Translations under genes and position numbers: made by a program
The notes under the pieces: generated by a model
Databases searched by the model: none
Told to the model about the DNA's origin: nothing
Seen by the model: the letters and a program-made list of their open reading frames with translations, nothing else
Part shown: positions 24,082 through 35,606 of the stretch, piece by piece
Position numbering within the stretch: the stretch's first letter is position 1
Layout: each line of letters starts with the position of its first letter
Assembly: GCA_031310005.1 (NCBI GenBank)
Contig: CM062380.1
Coordinates: 2,170,001 to 2,234,000, forward strand
DNA: 64,000 nucleotides
Reading direction: 5' to 3'
Source of the DNA: Dactylellina haptotyla
Lineage: Eukaryota; Ascomycota; Orbiliomycetes; Orbiliales; Orbiliaceae

Positions 24082-26498
24082 ATATTTCTGTGCGTACGAT
24101 TATGTACAAGGGAGTTTATGGGGCATTTTGTGATACTCTCGGGATAGGTTTCAAATTTTCATAGAGCTTGTAAGTTTGCATCTGCAAAACGGGCATACAC
24201 GATAAAATCTTTAGAAATTAGGATGAATACGAATACAATTTATTTAAAGATATAAGAATAGAGGAGCTGAGTTTAAAGGTATTAAAAGATTTAAATAGAC
24301 GACATTATTCTCGATCGCGTAGCTCCTTTCTGAAACCAAATGCATTAATACCGTGCTAATACTTATATATATGTGCCAGCCAGCACGCGACTCGGCCTCG
24401 ACATCGACATCGATCACTCTATGCCGTACAAAAGATAAATGCTGTTGCATATTCACACCCATCTAAACCCATTGGATATCAACAATACGATGTTATCAGA
24501 ATATATCAAAGATTAAAATCCCATGGTCACGCCGAATTGTTCCCACCGACACGAATCTCTGGGGGAAACCCTTCCTTCAAGCCACTGTGCGCAAGCTGCC
24601 GAGAGTACGGATTTCACAAACCATAAAAACAACAGAATTCTCGCCAATGCTCTTCGGCATTTCTTCGTCTACTTTTCAGTCTATTAGCATTACTATTTCC
24701 GCCCATCCCCTTTACTTCCACTTCTGCATCTACTTCTACATACTCCTAAAATCACCCTCTAAAGTCTTTCAATCAGAGTTGCAAAATCAAATTTGGATAA
24801 CAGAGGATGTCAAAACACAACCGATTATTGCGACCCTCCAATCTTCACATTTTAACACCGATGGAGGGCTTACACGGCTAAATTCTCGGGCGACCGAGTT
24901 GGAACATGCTTCGGTGCGCAGATTTAAAACATTGCCTAAAAGTGTCCACAGGGGGGTTTCCCTCCTCGATGCGGATTTGGACCCCTTGGAGAGAAGACGC
25001 CTGTCCGAACGAACAATTTCCCATTCCTATTCCAGCCATGAATTACTTTTCATCGATACTGGATAAAAATAATCTCAGATGAGAAGGGAAAGAGAACGAG
25101 GTGCCGAATAATCAACCTATACAGTCAAGAAGGAGTGGGCAACGATAGCGATACCATTGTTACCAATGGGGACAATATATTATTCACCACCTAGGAGCTG
25201 CCTCTCCGGGACTTGGGTTTCTTAAAGATCGTGAGTTCAGTCTCGGACTAGATATGATAGGAAGACGACATCCCTACCCGAAAAGATTCAAGATCAAAAG
25301 ACATTGGTCTTGGGATTCGCTACAACCGCTCGTTCCCTGCGGAAAAGCTCACCGAAGACTAGATTTGCGGCCGAATCAAACATACTGAACTTAGCTATAA
25401 CGATATTCCGAACCAATCACAAACCACGTCACTCTAGGAAGAGAAATTTGCTTTCAACCGCCGTTTTAGAAAAGAGTATCCAGGATATTATATCCGGATA
25501 TGAAATCACATTACGGTAGTCAAATCGATCTCCTATATGGTTGAACTTAGTAGGAAGCAGATATCAAGAAGAATTCAAGAATAAGTAACTGGATTCGATC
25601 ATATCTAAACTAATCTATTATAAAGATAAAACGCAACATTCCCGCCGCCGCCCACCAAATATATTACCATCCATCGTCTCAATAAGAAAATACCCAAATA
25701 TAAGTGGCGCGTATCAAATAACATTTGATCTAGGCGGTCGACCGGCGAGGGTGAATAGTAAGGTATTTAATTGTAAAAGAAGAAAGCAACAGAACTCACA
25801 GGCAGATCTGGACGTATCATAACTCCTAGAAGGCCAACATTAAAGAAATAGTAACAAAACTTTAAATAAATGAACAAAAAAGCTTGCTTGAATCGATGGC
25901 TGAGGTCTATTTGATATCATGAAAAGGAGTTTGAGGGGGAAATATATAATTAAGAGGAGAGACACGATGGAAATAACAATGGAAGCAGAATTTGGGCCGT
26001 CTGAGAACGACGAACAACAAACTGGGAGTTTTTGCCAAGATTTTTGGACGTGAAAGAGGGGGGAGGAGGCTGTCCGTCTATTTCGGGGAATCATTAGACA
26101 TCGACAGATGAGCGAGGCCATCAAGAAGTAGTCGCGGGAGCACAACAACGTAAGTAGCATTGGCGAGGAGGACAAGACGGCAGCCTATAGAGAGTCATAA
26201 GATTTTAGTATTATTGGACTTTTCTCCTAGGATGGTTTCGTCGAGAATGGCCCTTCGGAGTTTTACGGGGCAGAGGGTTGAAATGGGTAACAACCAAGAT
26301 AGAAACATCAAGGTTTGAAAGGAGAACGAAATACTGGGGTCTCGATATTAATGTTCGGGGGAGAAGGGCCAATCCAAAGTCCGGGTGCGAACGGCGTTCG
26401 TGCATGCATGCATGGAACCCCGGATTATTCGAAGGTTATCAGTAATCGAAGTTACAGCATATGTGGGGAGCCAGCAGAGAAGGTTATAGAGCTTGGTG
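24082..26498. other. 2.4-kb intergenic, no gene supported
   Basis: AT-rich DNA. A plus-strand open frame at 24587-25066 (159 codons) and a minus-strand one at 25840-26175 have no recognisable motifs, no clear splice partners and no neighbouring coding exons, so I leave them out. The right-hand end probably contains the 3' UTR of the small minus-strand gene. Confidence 0.5.
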
Positions 26499-26857
26499 TC
26501 AAGTATGCTTAGATATGACCTTATCCACCTGCAAGTATTCTACCGTTTGTCTCTGTGATTTGTCGCATGTTAGCAATTTGTTACTTCTGTATGATAACCC
26601 GTCTGCAGGTCGAGGTGGTAGTGGGAGGGTTGTCCGTACAATGAGCAGTTTTCAAAGTCCCTGGCCAGCAGAGCATTCTGAGCCCGCCTCGCAGCTTCGG
26701 CGACCAAATTGAGATCTTTCAAGTACGAGGAACTCGGTTCATGCTTCTTGCTAGAATCCTTCGCACTCGGCTGGTCATTGGAGTGAGTCGGAGTAGGGGA
26801 CGGCGCTAGCAGGTCGTCGTGGTTTTTACCACCGTATGGCGATAGATGCGATGACAT
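26499..26857 (-). CDS. Small hypothetical protein (about 80 aa)
   Basis: Unrecognised. The start at 26857 opens a frame MSSHLSPYGGKNHDDLLAP, a polar Ser/Pro/Asp linker, then an amphipathic helix-like part (SYLKDLNLVAEAARRAQNAL). The run ends LLARDFENCSL and I join it, across an intron of about 100 bases (donor GTACGG, branch TGCTAAC, acceptor TTGCAG), to VDKVISKHT and a stop. Without splicing the frame runs on to 26570 as a Tyr/His-containing tail. The helical segment has the regular look of a real protein, and a CT-rich leader lies upstream on this strand. There is no signal peptide or membrane span. The function is unknown and the gene model is tentative. Confidence 0.5.
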
Positions 26858-29800
26858 TTTGTTAATGTCGATATTTTTGTTGCTCGTGGAGCTTCCCCGT
26901 AAATTCGAAAGTGCAGATTAAGTTTCGGTGAATCGAGTGTTGGGACCTCGGACCTGAATTTGATCAAATCGCAAAGCTTTCCGAAAACTATCGGGGTGGG
27001 CAAGACAAAAGTGTCTGAGCGGTAGAGGGTGGGAAAGGTGAATTTTTTGGCGGCGATCTTCAAGAGAAAAGTGAAAAAGATGAAAATAAAGGCTCGATAG
27101 CCGGAGGGGCGAGAGAAAGAGAGATGGACAGGAAGGAAGAAGAACGAAAGAAAAATCCGGGGCAGAGGAAAACGGAAGGAAACGAGAGTCGATGTGAGAG
27201 GATTTGATAGAGATGGGTGGGATGCTGCAGCGGAAGGTGCTTTTTTCGAGCGGACAGCTTTCTGTTTAAGTTTCTCGGGACGACGGAGCCTGCGAGGAAA
27301 AATCTGGAGTATGTTCCTCGGTAAAATATCTGATTGGTAGCCTGGCTGGTGAGCGCTCGCTCTCCTTCTCTTTCCCTCCTCGGTCGTTGTGTTTTATAAG
27401 AGATTTTAATTTGTTTCGTTACGGGAGCTTGGGCTGCCCTCCAGCGAGAGGGAAATATTGAAAATTTGGGTGGGAGGTGGACAAGGAGTCTCGAACGGGA
27501 AAGAGTCCTGACGTTCAACGAGAAGAGAACGGAATGGATCGAGACACCTGGTGTGTGTATGCGGGTGGTGGTAGTGGGGGGGAGGGGAGGTTGAGGACTA
27601 AGGAAAATAGGGCACTAGCCGTAGAGTCAGCGCTTGGGATCAGGATTTGATGTCTTGCTCGAAGGGAGAGAACAGAAAAGAAGAAAGAAAGGAGAGTCAG
27701 AGCACGGAATGCGAATTTATCTATTGGTGCATCAGAGGCGGAGCGCAGAGGGGTAGATGGATAGATGGATGGATGGTCAGGTAGATGGGTAGATGGGTAG
27801 ATGGGGTAGACAGATGGATATATCTAGGAGGCCCCCATGTGCAGACGTAACATCGAATCCGCAGATATAGTGTACTTGCACCAGGAGCATCGATGCAGAG
27901 GAGGATGCGTTTGCCCACTTACCCGTCTCTTTTGGCAAAATGCTTGCTCAGAGGATTAGAACATGTAAAGATATCAAGAGAAAAAAAAGCGCGAGAACGC
28001 GAAAGGGTAGGAATCAGGAGCTTGCGGGAAGCTCGGGGAAGGAAGGGGGAGGCGATGGAGATTAATAGTCAGCCATCGGTCCGCTCGTGCTTTCGAGCTC
28101 TGCAATTTTTCCGTAGATTGATTCCGGCAGAAAGCAGGACCCTCCTACCCCCCGGCCCGCACGTCTTGTCTCGCTCGGAGCGCCCTACGGCCTCCAGCTG
28201 GGACGACGACCCGGACGACAATGGCGAACGAGAACCTGAAATGAAAATCCGCATGTCAGAGTCAGGCTATGTCTGCACAGGCACGGTGTCCGTCTGTCTG
28301 GATATATGTATGTATGTTGTATGTATGCGTATGTGTATGTACATGTACGAGCATGGATGCTTTTCAACCGATGTGAGGGAAAGGGAAAGAGCTGAACATG
28401 GCACATTGGCACATTGGCCCCCACTCGACTCGGCCGCGGCACCCTGGCGCACCACGATGGGGCCGGCCAGCTTCATTCAAATCGAATTCTCCATCCGGCC
28501 CCATCTTGCAAACCCCTGCAAGCATGCTGCTGCTGCTGAACCTGCTCGCCTGCAGGCTCACCTCGCTCTCTTGCTCTCGCTGGCTTGCTGCAGGATACGA
28601 GGCTCGACAATGCATATTCAACCAGAAGCGATTGCAGAGACCAAGACGGCGGCGGGTAGGCCGCAAGTAGGCGGTGGGATCCGATTGCTCCAACCGAAAT
28701 GCCCAGTGCTTCCTTCCTTTGGCAATCTCGCAATTCCTCGACGACTCATACAGGAGAGGAGCGTATCCCGTCCTTCCTTCCCCGTAGCTACAGCTAACTC
28801 TTTGTCGCTAGCCTGTGACAAGGAAACAGAAGCTACTCGCTCAGAAGACGTATCTATCAAGCCTTTAGGTCTCACTTTGTTCTACCAGGCGCGATAACCC
28901 AAAACCTGAGATCCACTTATCTGAGACTGGAAACTAAGACGAAATATCTCTCACCGTCCAGCGATTGACGGTATCTTTTTTTACAAAGAATCATCAATCT
29001 CGGGCACTGGCAGACTTACTCTGTTTCCTCGCTTTTACCAGTTTCTTTTACGGGGAGGTGGACGAGCAGCCAACTATTTTCAATAAACAATCCCATATTC
29101 TTCCACTTTGCAAATTTGTTTCACTTATTAACCGGAATATTCGAAAACACCAACCTACCCTAGCAACCCGCAGGGCAATCTTCTGGAAAAATTCCACGTT
29201 CCAGGGTGATGAAATGGCTTCAGATGATAGAAAGGGATTGACTTTGGCCTCCTGAACCTGGGAATCAATGAACAATGAAACAAATCTTCTCGGGTTCTTC
29301 CGAAGGTGCCGCTAGCTTTCACCATAATATGTTCCTTTTAACGAACGTCATTCTTCAAGCCCTACAAAATCGGTGCAGTGGCCGAAAGTAATCCGAAATA
29401 TTTTTTAAATACTAATATTGCATTTTTCACCCCCGCTTGCGCAATAGCACAATCTTGTGCGACGGTCCAAGAAGCAAATTTATTGACCTGGTGCTCCACC
29501 ATTGTAAGCTAACTGCTGGGAACTAACGTAAAAAAAACTGATGATTCCATAGATATTCGGATCATACTGACCCACTTCACCACAAGGCCTAGTCTGATCC
29601 GTTGACTTATCTTGATATCTAAATCTCGCAAAAATCCCAGAATAATCCTGGCCACAGCTTAATGTGGGCCGGCTGCTCTTGATGGAAACAGAACGGAGAG
29701 GAGAACAGCAAGCCAAAAGCAAAGTGGAAAAAGAAATGAAGAGGATTCCTAATGCTTTATAACTCTGCCCTCAAGAAAAACCTGGAAGAACACACCAGGT

Positions 29801-30868
29801 CCAAATGATTGGTCTACGGCTTCTCCCAGAAGGGACACACCTAGACACGAGAAGAGCTCTCTTGAGAAGCTTTTGATATTCAGGGTCCTTCTATGTACGG
29901 ACCTAGAAACTTCTTGTTCCCTGAAGCACGATAGTATTCGACTTGATCACATATGGAAATATAGATGTGCTTTCATTGGTATCGAAGAATATTCTAGATG
30001 AGTTGGTTTGAAAAAAAGGCTTGTATTCCAGAATAAAGCTATAGTACATGAACACAATAACGGGTAACTAGCAGGGTGCCGAGGCGTATGAACAACGAAG
30101 AGGACAATTCTTTTTCTCTAAAAAGTCAGACATCTCCCGCCTCATCGGCCGGCCTTTCTCTTTAGGATTGGAAACCGTCAATCTCGCATTCGTAGAGCGT
30201 CAAGTTACATTTCACAACTATTTTTGTATGACTGTTCTTTTTTTTGTTTCTCCAGATGCAAAAAGTGGGAAGCGACAGAAAGAGCAAAGGAAATTTTCAT
30301 ATACGTCGACGCTGTAAACCCGACTAACAAGACCACTAAAAGAAAAAACGAAATGGAGGAAAAGAAACACCACAAAATAAACTCAGATCATTAAAAGACA
30401 AAAAGAGAAAAAAGGAAAATGGGGGGGACAAAAGGACTGATCCGAGAAGAAAGGTATAGTAGTGTAAAGCAGAGGTGAGTTTGAAAAAAAAAAAAAAAAA
30501 AAGTCGAAGAAACTGTTTAGTAGTTAAAATCTTTATATTTGCGGTATTCTCTTCAACCGCCACGCTAACATACGTCGCAAAGAGAAAAAGGAAACGAGGT
30601 GCGGGTCAAAGGAATATAAAATAATTCTTTTAGCATGATTAATATGCAGGTAGGAAGAAAGAAAAGGCACGATTCCCGCACGTATGATTAAGACTCCGGT
30701 CAAATGAAAGACGAGAGAAACTGAGGTCGTTCTACATAAGGCTACCGATCAATCCAGGAAATAACAGGGTCGAGAGGAGGTCGGAACATATCACTCATAT
30801 CGAGCAACGAGCACCATAATGGGACAAGTTCGTCGAGATGCAGAAATTGAACGGGATTGGAATATCCT
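26858..30868. other. 4-kb gene-poor stretch
   Basis: The left part (26880-27700) is purine-rich on the plus strand, that is CT-rich upstream of the small minus-strand gene, and may be its leader and promoter. Then come the GATGG minisatellite and a GC-richer zone (28000-28800) with a 334-codon plus-strand frame (27893-28897). That frame is Cys/Met/Tyr-repeat and Arg/Ser rich and looks non-coding. From 28900 to 30868 the DNA is AT-rich, with a 20-A run at 30484-30503, and holds the 3' region of the G-alpha gene. No gene is supported. Confidence 0.5.
27752..27812. repeat. GTAGATGG minisatellite
   Basis: Tandem 8-base units GTAGATGG/ATAGATGG with ATGG interruptions, about six to seven units, in the gene-poor stretch. 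It gives the Thr/His/Pro/Ile-rich open frame on the minus strand. Confidence 0.8.
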
Positions 30869-32133
30869 TTATATCAGACCACAATTTCGAAGATTTTCTT
30901 GGATGATGATATCTGAGAAAACAGCAAGTTAATAAGGCTAGTTCCTGAAGCTGTTGAGCAAGGATAGTTCTTACCATTCACGGCAGCCATGACGAATTTG
31001 ATTTGTTTTGTGTCGGTAGCACATGTGAAATGTGTGTAAATCTGCTTCGTCTCTGACTGGTTGAGCGACACAAATCTGTTCAAAATGTAGTCACAAGCAG
31101 CAGCATAGTCATCACCACCTATTTCGCGATTTAGTTAGCTCATTGATCTTCATAGTTCGTGGACCTATATTCAAATTTCATACCTTCATAATCTGGGAAA
31201 TAGTTTTGCATAGGGGAGATAGGCAACTTGAGCTTGAATCTATCAATTTTGTTCAAGAACAAAATGATAGAGGTTTTGATGAACCACCTGCTGTTGCAAA
31301 TCGAATCGAACAGAGTGAGGGCTTCTTGCATACGGTTGACGGTCTCATCTTCGAAAAGAAGCTGGTCGTACTCTGAGATGGCGACCAAGAAAAGAATAGT
31401 GGTGACATTCTCGAAGCAATGGATCCACTTTTTGCGCTCAGAACGCTGTCCACCGACGTCAAACATACGATAAGTCAAATCACCAATGACGAATGTGGTT
31501 TCAGTGATACCCAAAGTCTTAACACGTGAGTGCAGAACGTCCTGGTCTGATGGGACGTAGTCGGGAGCGCCGATGCGGTCGATAGCCTTAAAGTAGTAGC
31601 CAGCAGAGTCATTGAGCTGATACTCTCGCGATCGATCGAAGCATTGTTGGACACCCTTATCCTCCCAGAGACACTTGATCGCGTTAGCGACCTCTGGAGG
31701 CAAGACGTCGCCTTCAATCTGAGCCGGTTGCATGAAGATGGTCTGGACATGGTACTCAGACCTGGAGTCAGCGAGAGGAAGCTCTAAGGTTTCCATAGCC
31801 TCGAGGATAACGCGCATCGATTGGACGGTATTCGAGAAAATGATTTCTTTGAAGCTCTCCTTTTCGTCCCTGCTGTATCCACCTTCGTGGATAAGTTTCA
31901 TCTGTTTCAAGATTGTGGACTTTCCGGATTCACCAGCACCTACGCGGCCATATAAGTTAGATCGAATTCTAAATTCTTATGAATGGTTGGGTACTATTTT
32001 TTTTTTAAATCTTACCCAGTAGTAGCATCTTGATTTCATTTCGGGCGAGCATCTTGTCCTTTTGCAACTGAGCATTGATTTCTTCATTTCTTTGCTTCCC
32101 CTCCTTATCCTCAGTGGACATGTTACAACCCAT
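30869..32133 (-). CDS. Heterotrimeric G-protein alpha subunit, group I (G-alpha-i like)
   Basis: Membrane-bound GTPase that relays receptor signals to cAMP and MAP-kinase pathways; fungal relatives are FadA, GNA-1, MagB and BCG1. The N-terminus MGCNMSTEDKEGKQRNEE has Gly2 for myristoylation and Cys3 for palmitoylation. The P-loop GAGESGKST is split by an intron. Switch I carries the catalytic Arg in RVKTLGITETTF, switch II is DVGGQRSERKKW, the guanine motif is NKID and the last loop TCATDT. The C-terminus is IIIQENLRNCGLI, with the Cys at position -4 that is the pertussis-toxin site in animal G-alpha-i. Four or five exons, about 353 residues, full length. The Leu after the Mg-binding Thr in switch I is unusual (see findings). 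A last exon of only a dozen codons encodes the tail. Confidence 0.96.
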
Positions 32134-35100
32134 TTTGGTTCTTGTTCAAGAGAGGATGGCGCCGAGAGCGGCAGGAAAATATCGTTTTTGGGGATATAGG
32201 ATAGTGATGGCGACACGGGACTCTTCTGACAGATAATGATGTCTAAAAAAAAATTCAGAGTTAGCTTTTAGCATAAGCAACAGGTCCGAAAAATTGCACT
32301 TTGCAAGAGAAAATGAGGCGTTAGAAGACAAGAGGTAAAAGTTGCCAGTCATGAGAAATGTCGAGAAAGAGTTCGGGAAGTAAGTTTTAGAATGTTTTGA
32401 ACCCTTTTTTTCAAAACCCCAGCCCAATATATTTCTGTCGTGTCTCGCCTGAAACTAAGTAAGGAGGGCGAGCAGCCTAGGCTTGATAGAATCCTCTTTA
32501 CGACGCGAACACTGACAGAGGGGAAAGAGGAACTGAAAGCGATCAGTCCCCAAAGTACAAGGTTGGGTCGGGTTATAATTGGAAATAGCCATCAACAACT
32601 TTTTCTAGTTATTGTTCTCTCAACCTTCACACCAACATCCTGAAGCCTACAAGGAAGCAACAAGCAGGTCGTGCATCGCAGAGGGAGAAAAGCCTGATGT
32701 GAGCCACTGCTTGACGGAGCAAACCAAACACTAAAATGAGGATAAGCTCTTGTGGCTGTCTCTACCCGTCGTTAAAGTCGGGACGAGGTGGGATATGATG
32801 GGATCACGACCAGCTCCAAGACGATATAGCAGCTCCTTTTCAAACGAAATGTTTTCGGACCGACCCCAAGTAGAACTACAGCTTGGCAGCAGAATGTGTT
32901 GGGGTAACAGCGCAAAAAACAGAGCAGGCGGGTAGGGTGCGAAAGCCATAGGAGCGCGAGAGGGAATGGGAAAGACCGGTTGAGAATAATACCGTACGCG
33001 GGTATGTGATGAGATACTGGCTCTGCTGGGAAGCGAGGACCTAACTAGATGAGCTGGAAGAGTTTGATACAAAGCGAAGTGATGATTGGGGAGGCTGCGA
33101 AGACGGTGAGGGGGGCAGGAATACAGAAATTATGAAAGGAGACGAGGCAAATGATACATGTAATCGCCACTCGCTACACTTTCTCCATCCTTCGTCGTTG
33201 TTCCGCAACGGGTCGGTAGACGAGGCATACACATACGTACCGTGCAATCAAGAGAAAAATCGATGTCCTGGGAGACAATGCTGATTGTTGTAGGGGAGGA
33301 AGGAAGTGCGTGGTTGATTTCGAGTGTGCGTCGGGATGGAGCGCGTTCAGTCAGTAATAAGGGGGAATAATGCGATCACGGTTGAGAACGCAGTGTCGAC
33401 AGGTTGCTTGCAGGGAAAATCAAAAGGAACGTCGGCAAGAGTGGTAGAAAAGAAGCGCGGTGTGATGAGAGAAGAGGACGAAGGAAATGGTTAGAAGGAA
33501 GAGAAAAGGGACAGAAAGTAAGGAGAAAGAGAAGGAGAAGGAGAAGGAGAAGGGAAGAAGGATTGAAGCGATGGGATGGGACGGGGTTTGATTTGATTGA
33601 TAATGAATGCCCACCGCGGGAATGGACTGAACGCCTGCTACTACGACCACGGCCACCACTATCTTCTTCTGACACTTCTTTCTCTCTTTCGGTTCTTTCT
33701 CTTCTGGTTATTCCCTATTGGTGAACACACCTAACTGCAGCTGGGTTTGGCTGGGCTGGGCCGGGCTGGGGGGAACGGGGGTGTGTTTGTTTTTTCTTGC
33801 GGTGAAGGCGAAGAAGGTCTTGGGTTATACAATCCCAAGCAAGTTAAATTCGCTATTACTTCACCTCAATTTTGGAGAAATAGGAGTCGAGATCGAGGAG
33901 CGAGAAAAATAAAATAAAATAAAAAATACAATGAAATAAAAATTAAAAAAAGGCGAGAACAGGGGCCAAAACCAAAATCAAAAACCAAAACCACATTAGC
34001 ACGACCGCTAAACTCTGAAATCCTGGTGGAGGAGGTGGTGGACAAGGGCTCTTCGTTTCTTTTCCTTCTATCTTTCCTAATGGCTGTACTTCCGAGCATG
34101 TCTCTCCCCAGCAGAATCTGTCTGCGAGGGTACATGTCCCTCGGGCCCTCCATCAGGCAAATGTACCGTGCCCCAGGCGCCGGGCTGGGAAAGGGGACGA
34201 CCAAAAAAAAAAAAGGGGGGGGCCGAACTTGTATCAAGACCCATGGCTTCTCCACAGCACCATCGCCCCCATCTGGCCCTCCTCCCGCAGCTGTCATCTA
34301 TGAGAACTAGATGTTCATCCAGGCGCAGGCCAATCGCACTGGCGGCCAGCTGGAAGCCCTTTCCATCCTGCGGAGTCTTATAACGGCCTGCACAAAATCC
34401 GGTCAAGAAACTTTGGCCCCACGCAGAGTACCAAAGCAACACATACTCTTGACGCTAGCCCACCCCACCGCACGGGTAATCTTCACGGCGGAGCTGTAGA
34501 TATTTTCGGATATGCGAAACTGAAAGGGAGAGATCTAGAGACGATATCCTATTAGACGTAATCATATTTCTGAATTAAAGAGCCCCAAGGCTTTCGGGTC
34601 AGCCTGGATCAAGAGAATGGTCCGCATCGATTCTAAGGCAACGTCCGAACCCTAACATGTTTGCCCATATGCATGCCAAATGATCTCTCCGTTCGTCGCG
34701 CGACTGTTGACGATGTACTATTCTCTTTTCCCACTCATTCGTCCCCTTCTTTCCCTCCGATTTCTCGAAAACGTACCGAACCAACGTTGTTTTACAATTA
34801 GATGATCATATATATGTAAATTCAGCTACTCCGGATCTGTGCCAGTTCTTTTGTGACATCTCAACCGAGTGTTTATCAAAAGGTTTTTATTCTTATTTTC
34901 AAATGTATCTTTGTTCCAGTATGTCAACTTCAGAACATTCATATGCAATGGCCAGTCACTTGGCCAGGCTTGGTCTCCTGTTAATCGAATCTAGCTTTTG
35001 CGGTCCAAACTCGGTGAACCAGTCCCTTCCCGGTCTCGATACTCGAAAGCATGTTTTGTATCAGCCTTCACGTGTTTTTGTGGGTCTGAGCGGAAATGAT

Positions 35101-35606
35101 TCTTTAAAAACGTGTTTGTTTTTAGCACAGGATGATACAGCATGATACATCTTTCGCTTCTTCTTTTAGAAACCAATTTTATCTAACAGGCCCGATGCTT
35201 GCTCCTCACAAACATCGAAATTTCTCTCGATGCCTTATCGAAAAGGAAATTCCCTGCCCGCCGTTGTGGTGTCACTTGCAGAGAAAAGGTTCCAAAGCCT
35301 TCAGTGACCCGAGCGACTGCGCGACACCAAACTATTAAACAGGGGCAACACTGCATCATACTAGGTCTCTTTTGGGATAGCTTTGAAGGACCCACTACCG
35401 TGCACTGTGAAACCTGCAGCTTCCGGGATCGTTTTTTGGTTTCCACCTCCAGAAAACCAAATCTCGCAAGACTAGGCTGCCATAGGCAAGTGCCGCCAAA
35501 ACTTTACCCCTTAGACTTATTTTCAACTCTAAATATACATCCCGATTTAATAGTATATATAAATGTATATATCTCTAACCGAGAACAAAAGACAGTAACG
35601 GTTCAA
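32134..35606. other. 3.5-kb intergenic upstream of the G-alpha gene
   Basis: Most of this is probably the promoter and long leader of the G-alpha gene, read to the left. It contains purine-rich plus-strand tracts (33380-33560), an A/G-rich run at 33900-33950 and small GC-rich islands near 34150-34300. Open frames up to 143 codons are Phe/Ser/Pro- or Arg-rich composition effects. No second gene is supported. Confidence 0.5.
33521..33556. repeat. GGAGAA purine repeat
   Basis: A short pure-purine tandem run of GAAGGA/GGAGAA units inside a longer purine-rich tract. It is mirror-like, so triplex formation is conceivable but unproven. Confidence 0.7.

Noticed and set aside
24587-25066. 159-codon open frame on the plus strand
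   Set aside because: Starts at a non-ATG codon, and mixed hydrophobic and basic stretches show no recognisable family. Kept only as intergenic.
27893-28897. 334-codon open frame on the plus strand
   Set aside because: Rich in Arg, Ser and Cys with a Met/Cys/Tyr repeat (VCMRMCMYMYE) from a TATGTATG-type DNA repeat. No domain, splice context or family resemblance.
29480-29722. Minus-strand frame starting MLLACCSPLRSV, possible small secreted protein
   Set aside because: The hydrophobic stretch lacks a proper ATG (the listed start is a Leu codon), and there is no upstream exon or clear secretion signal.
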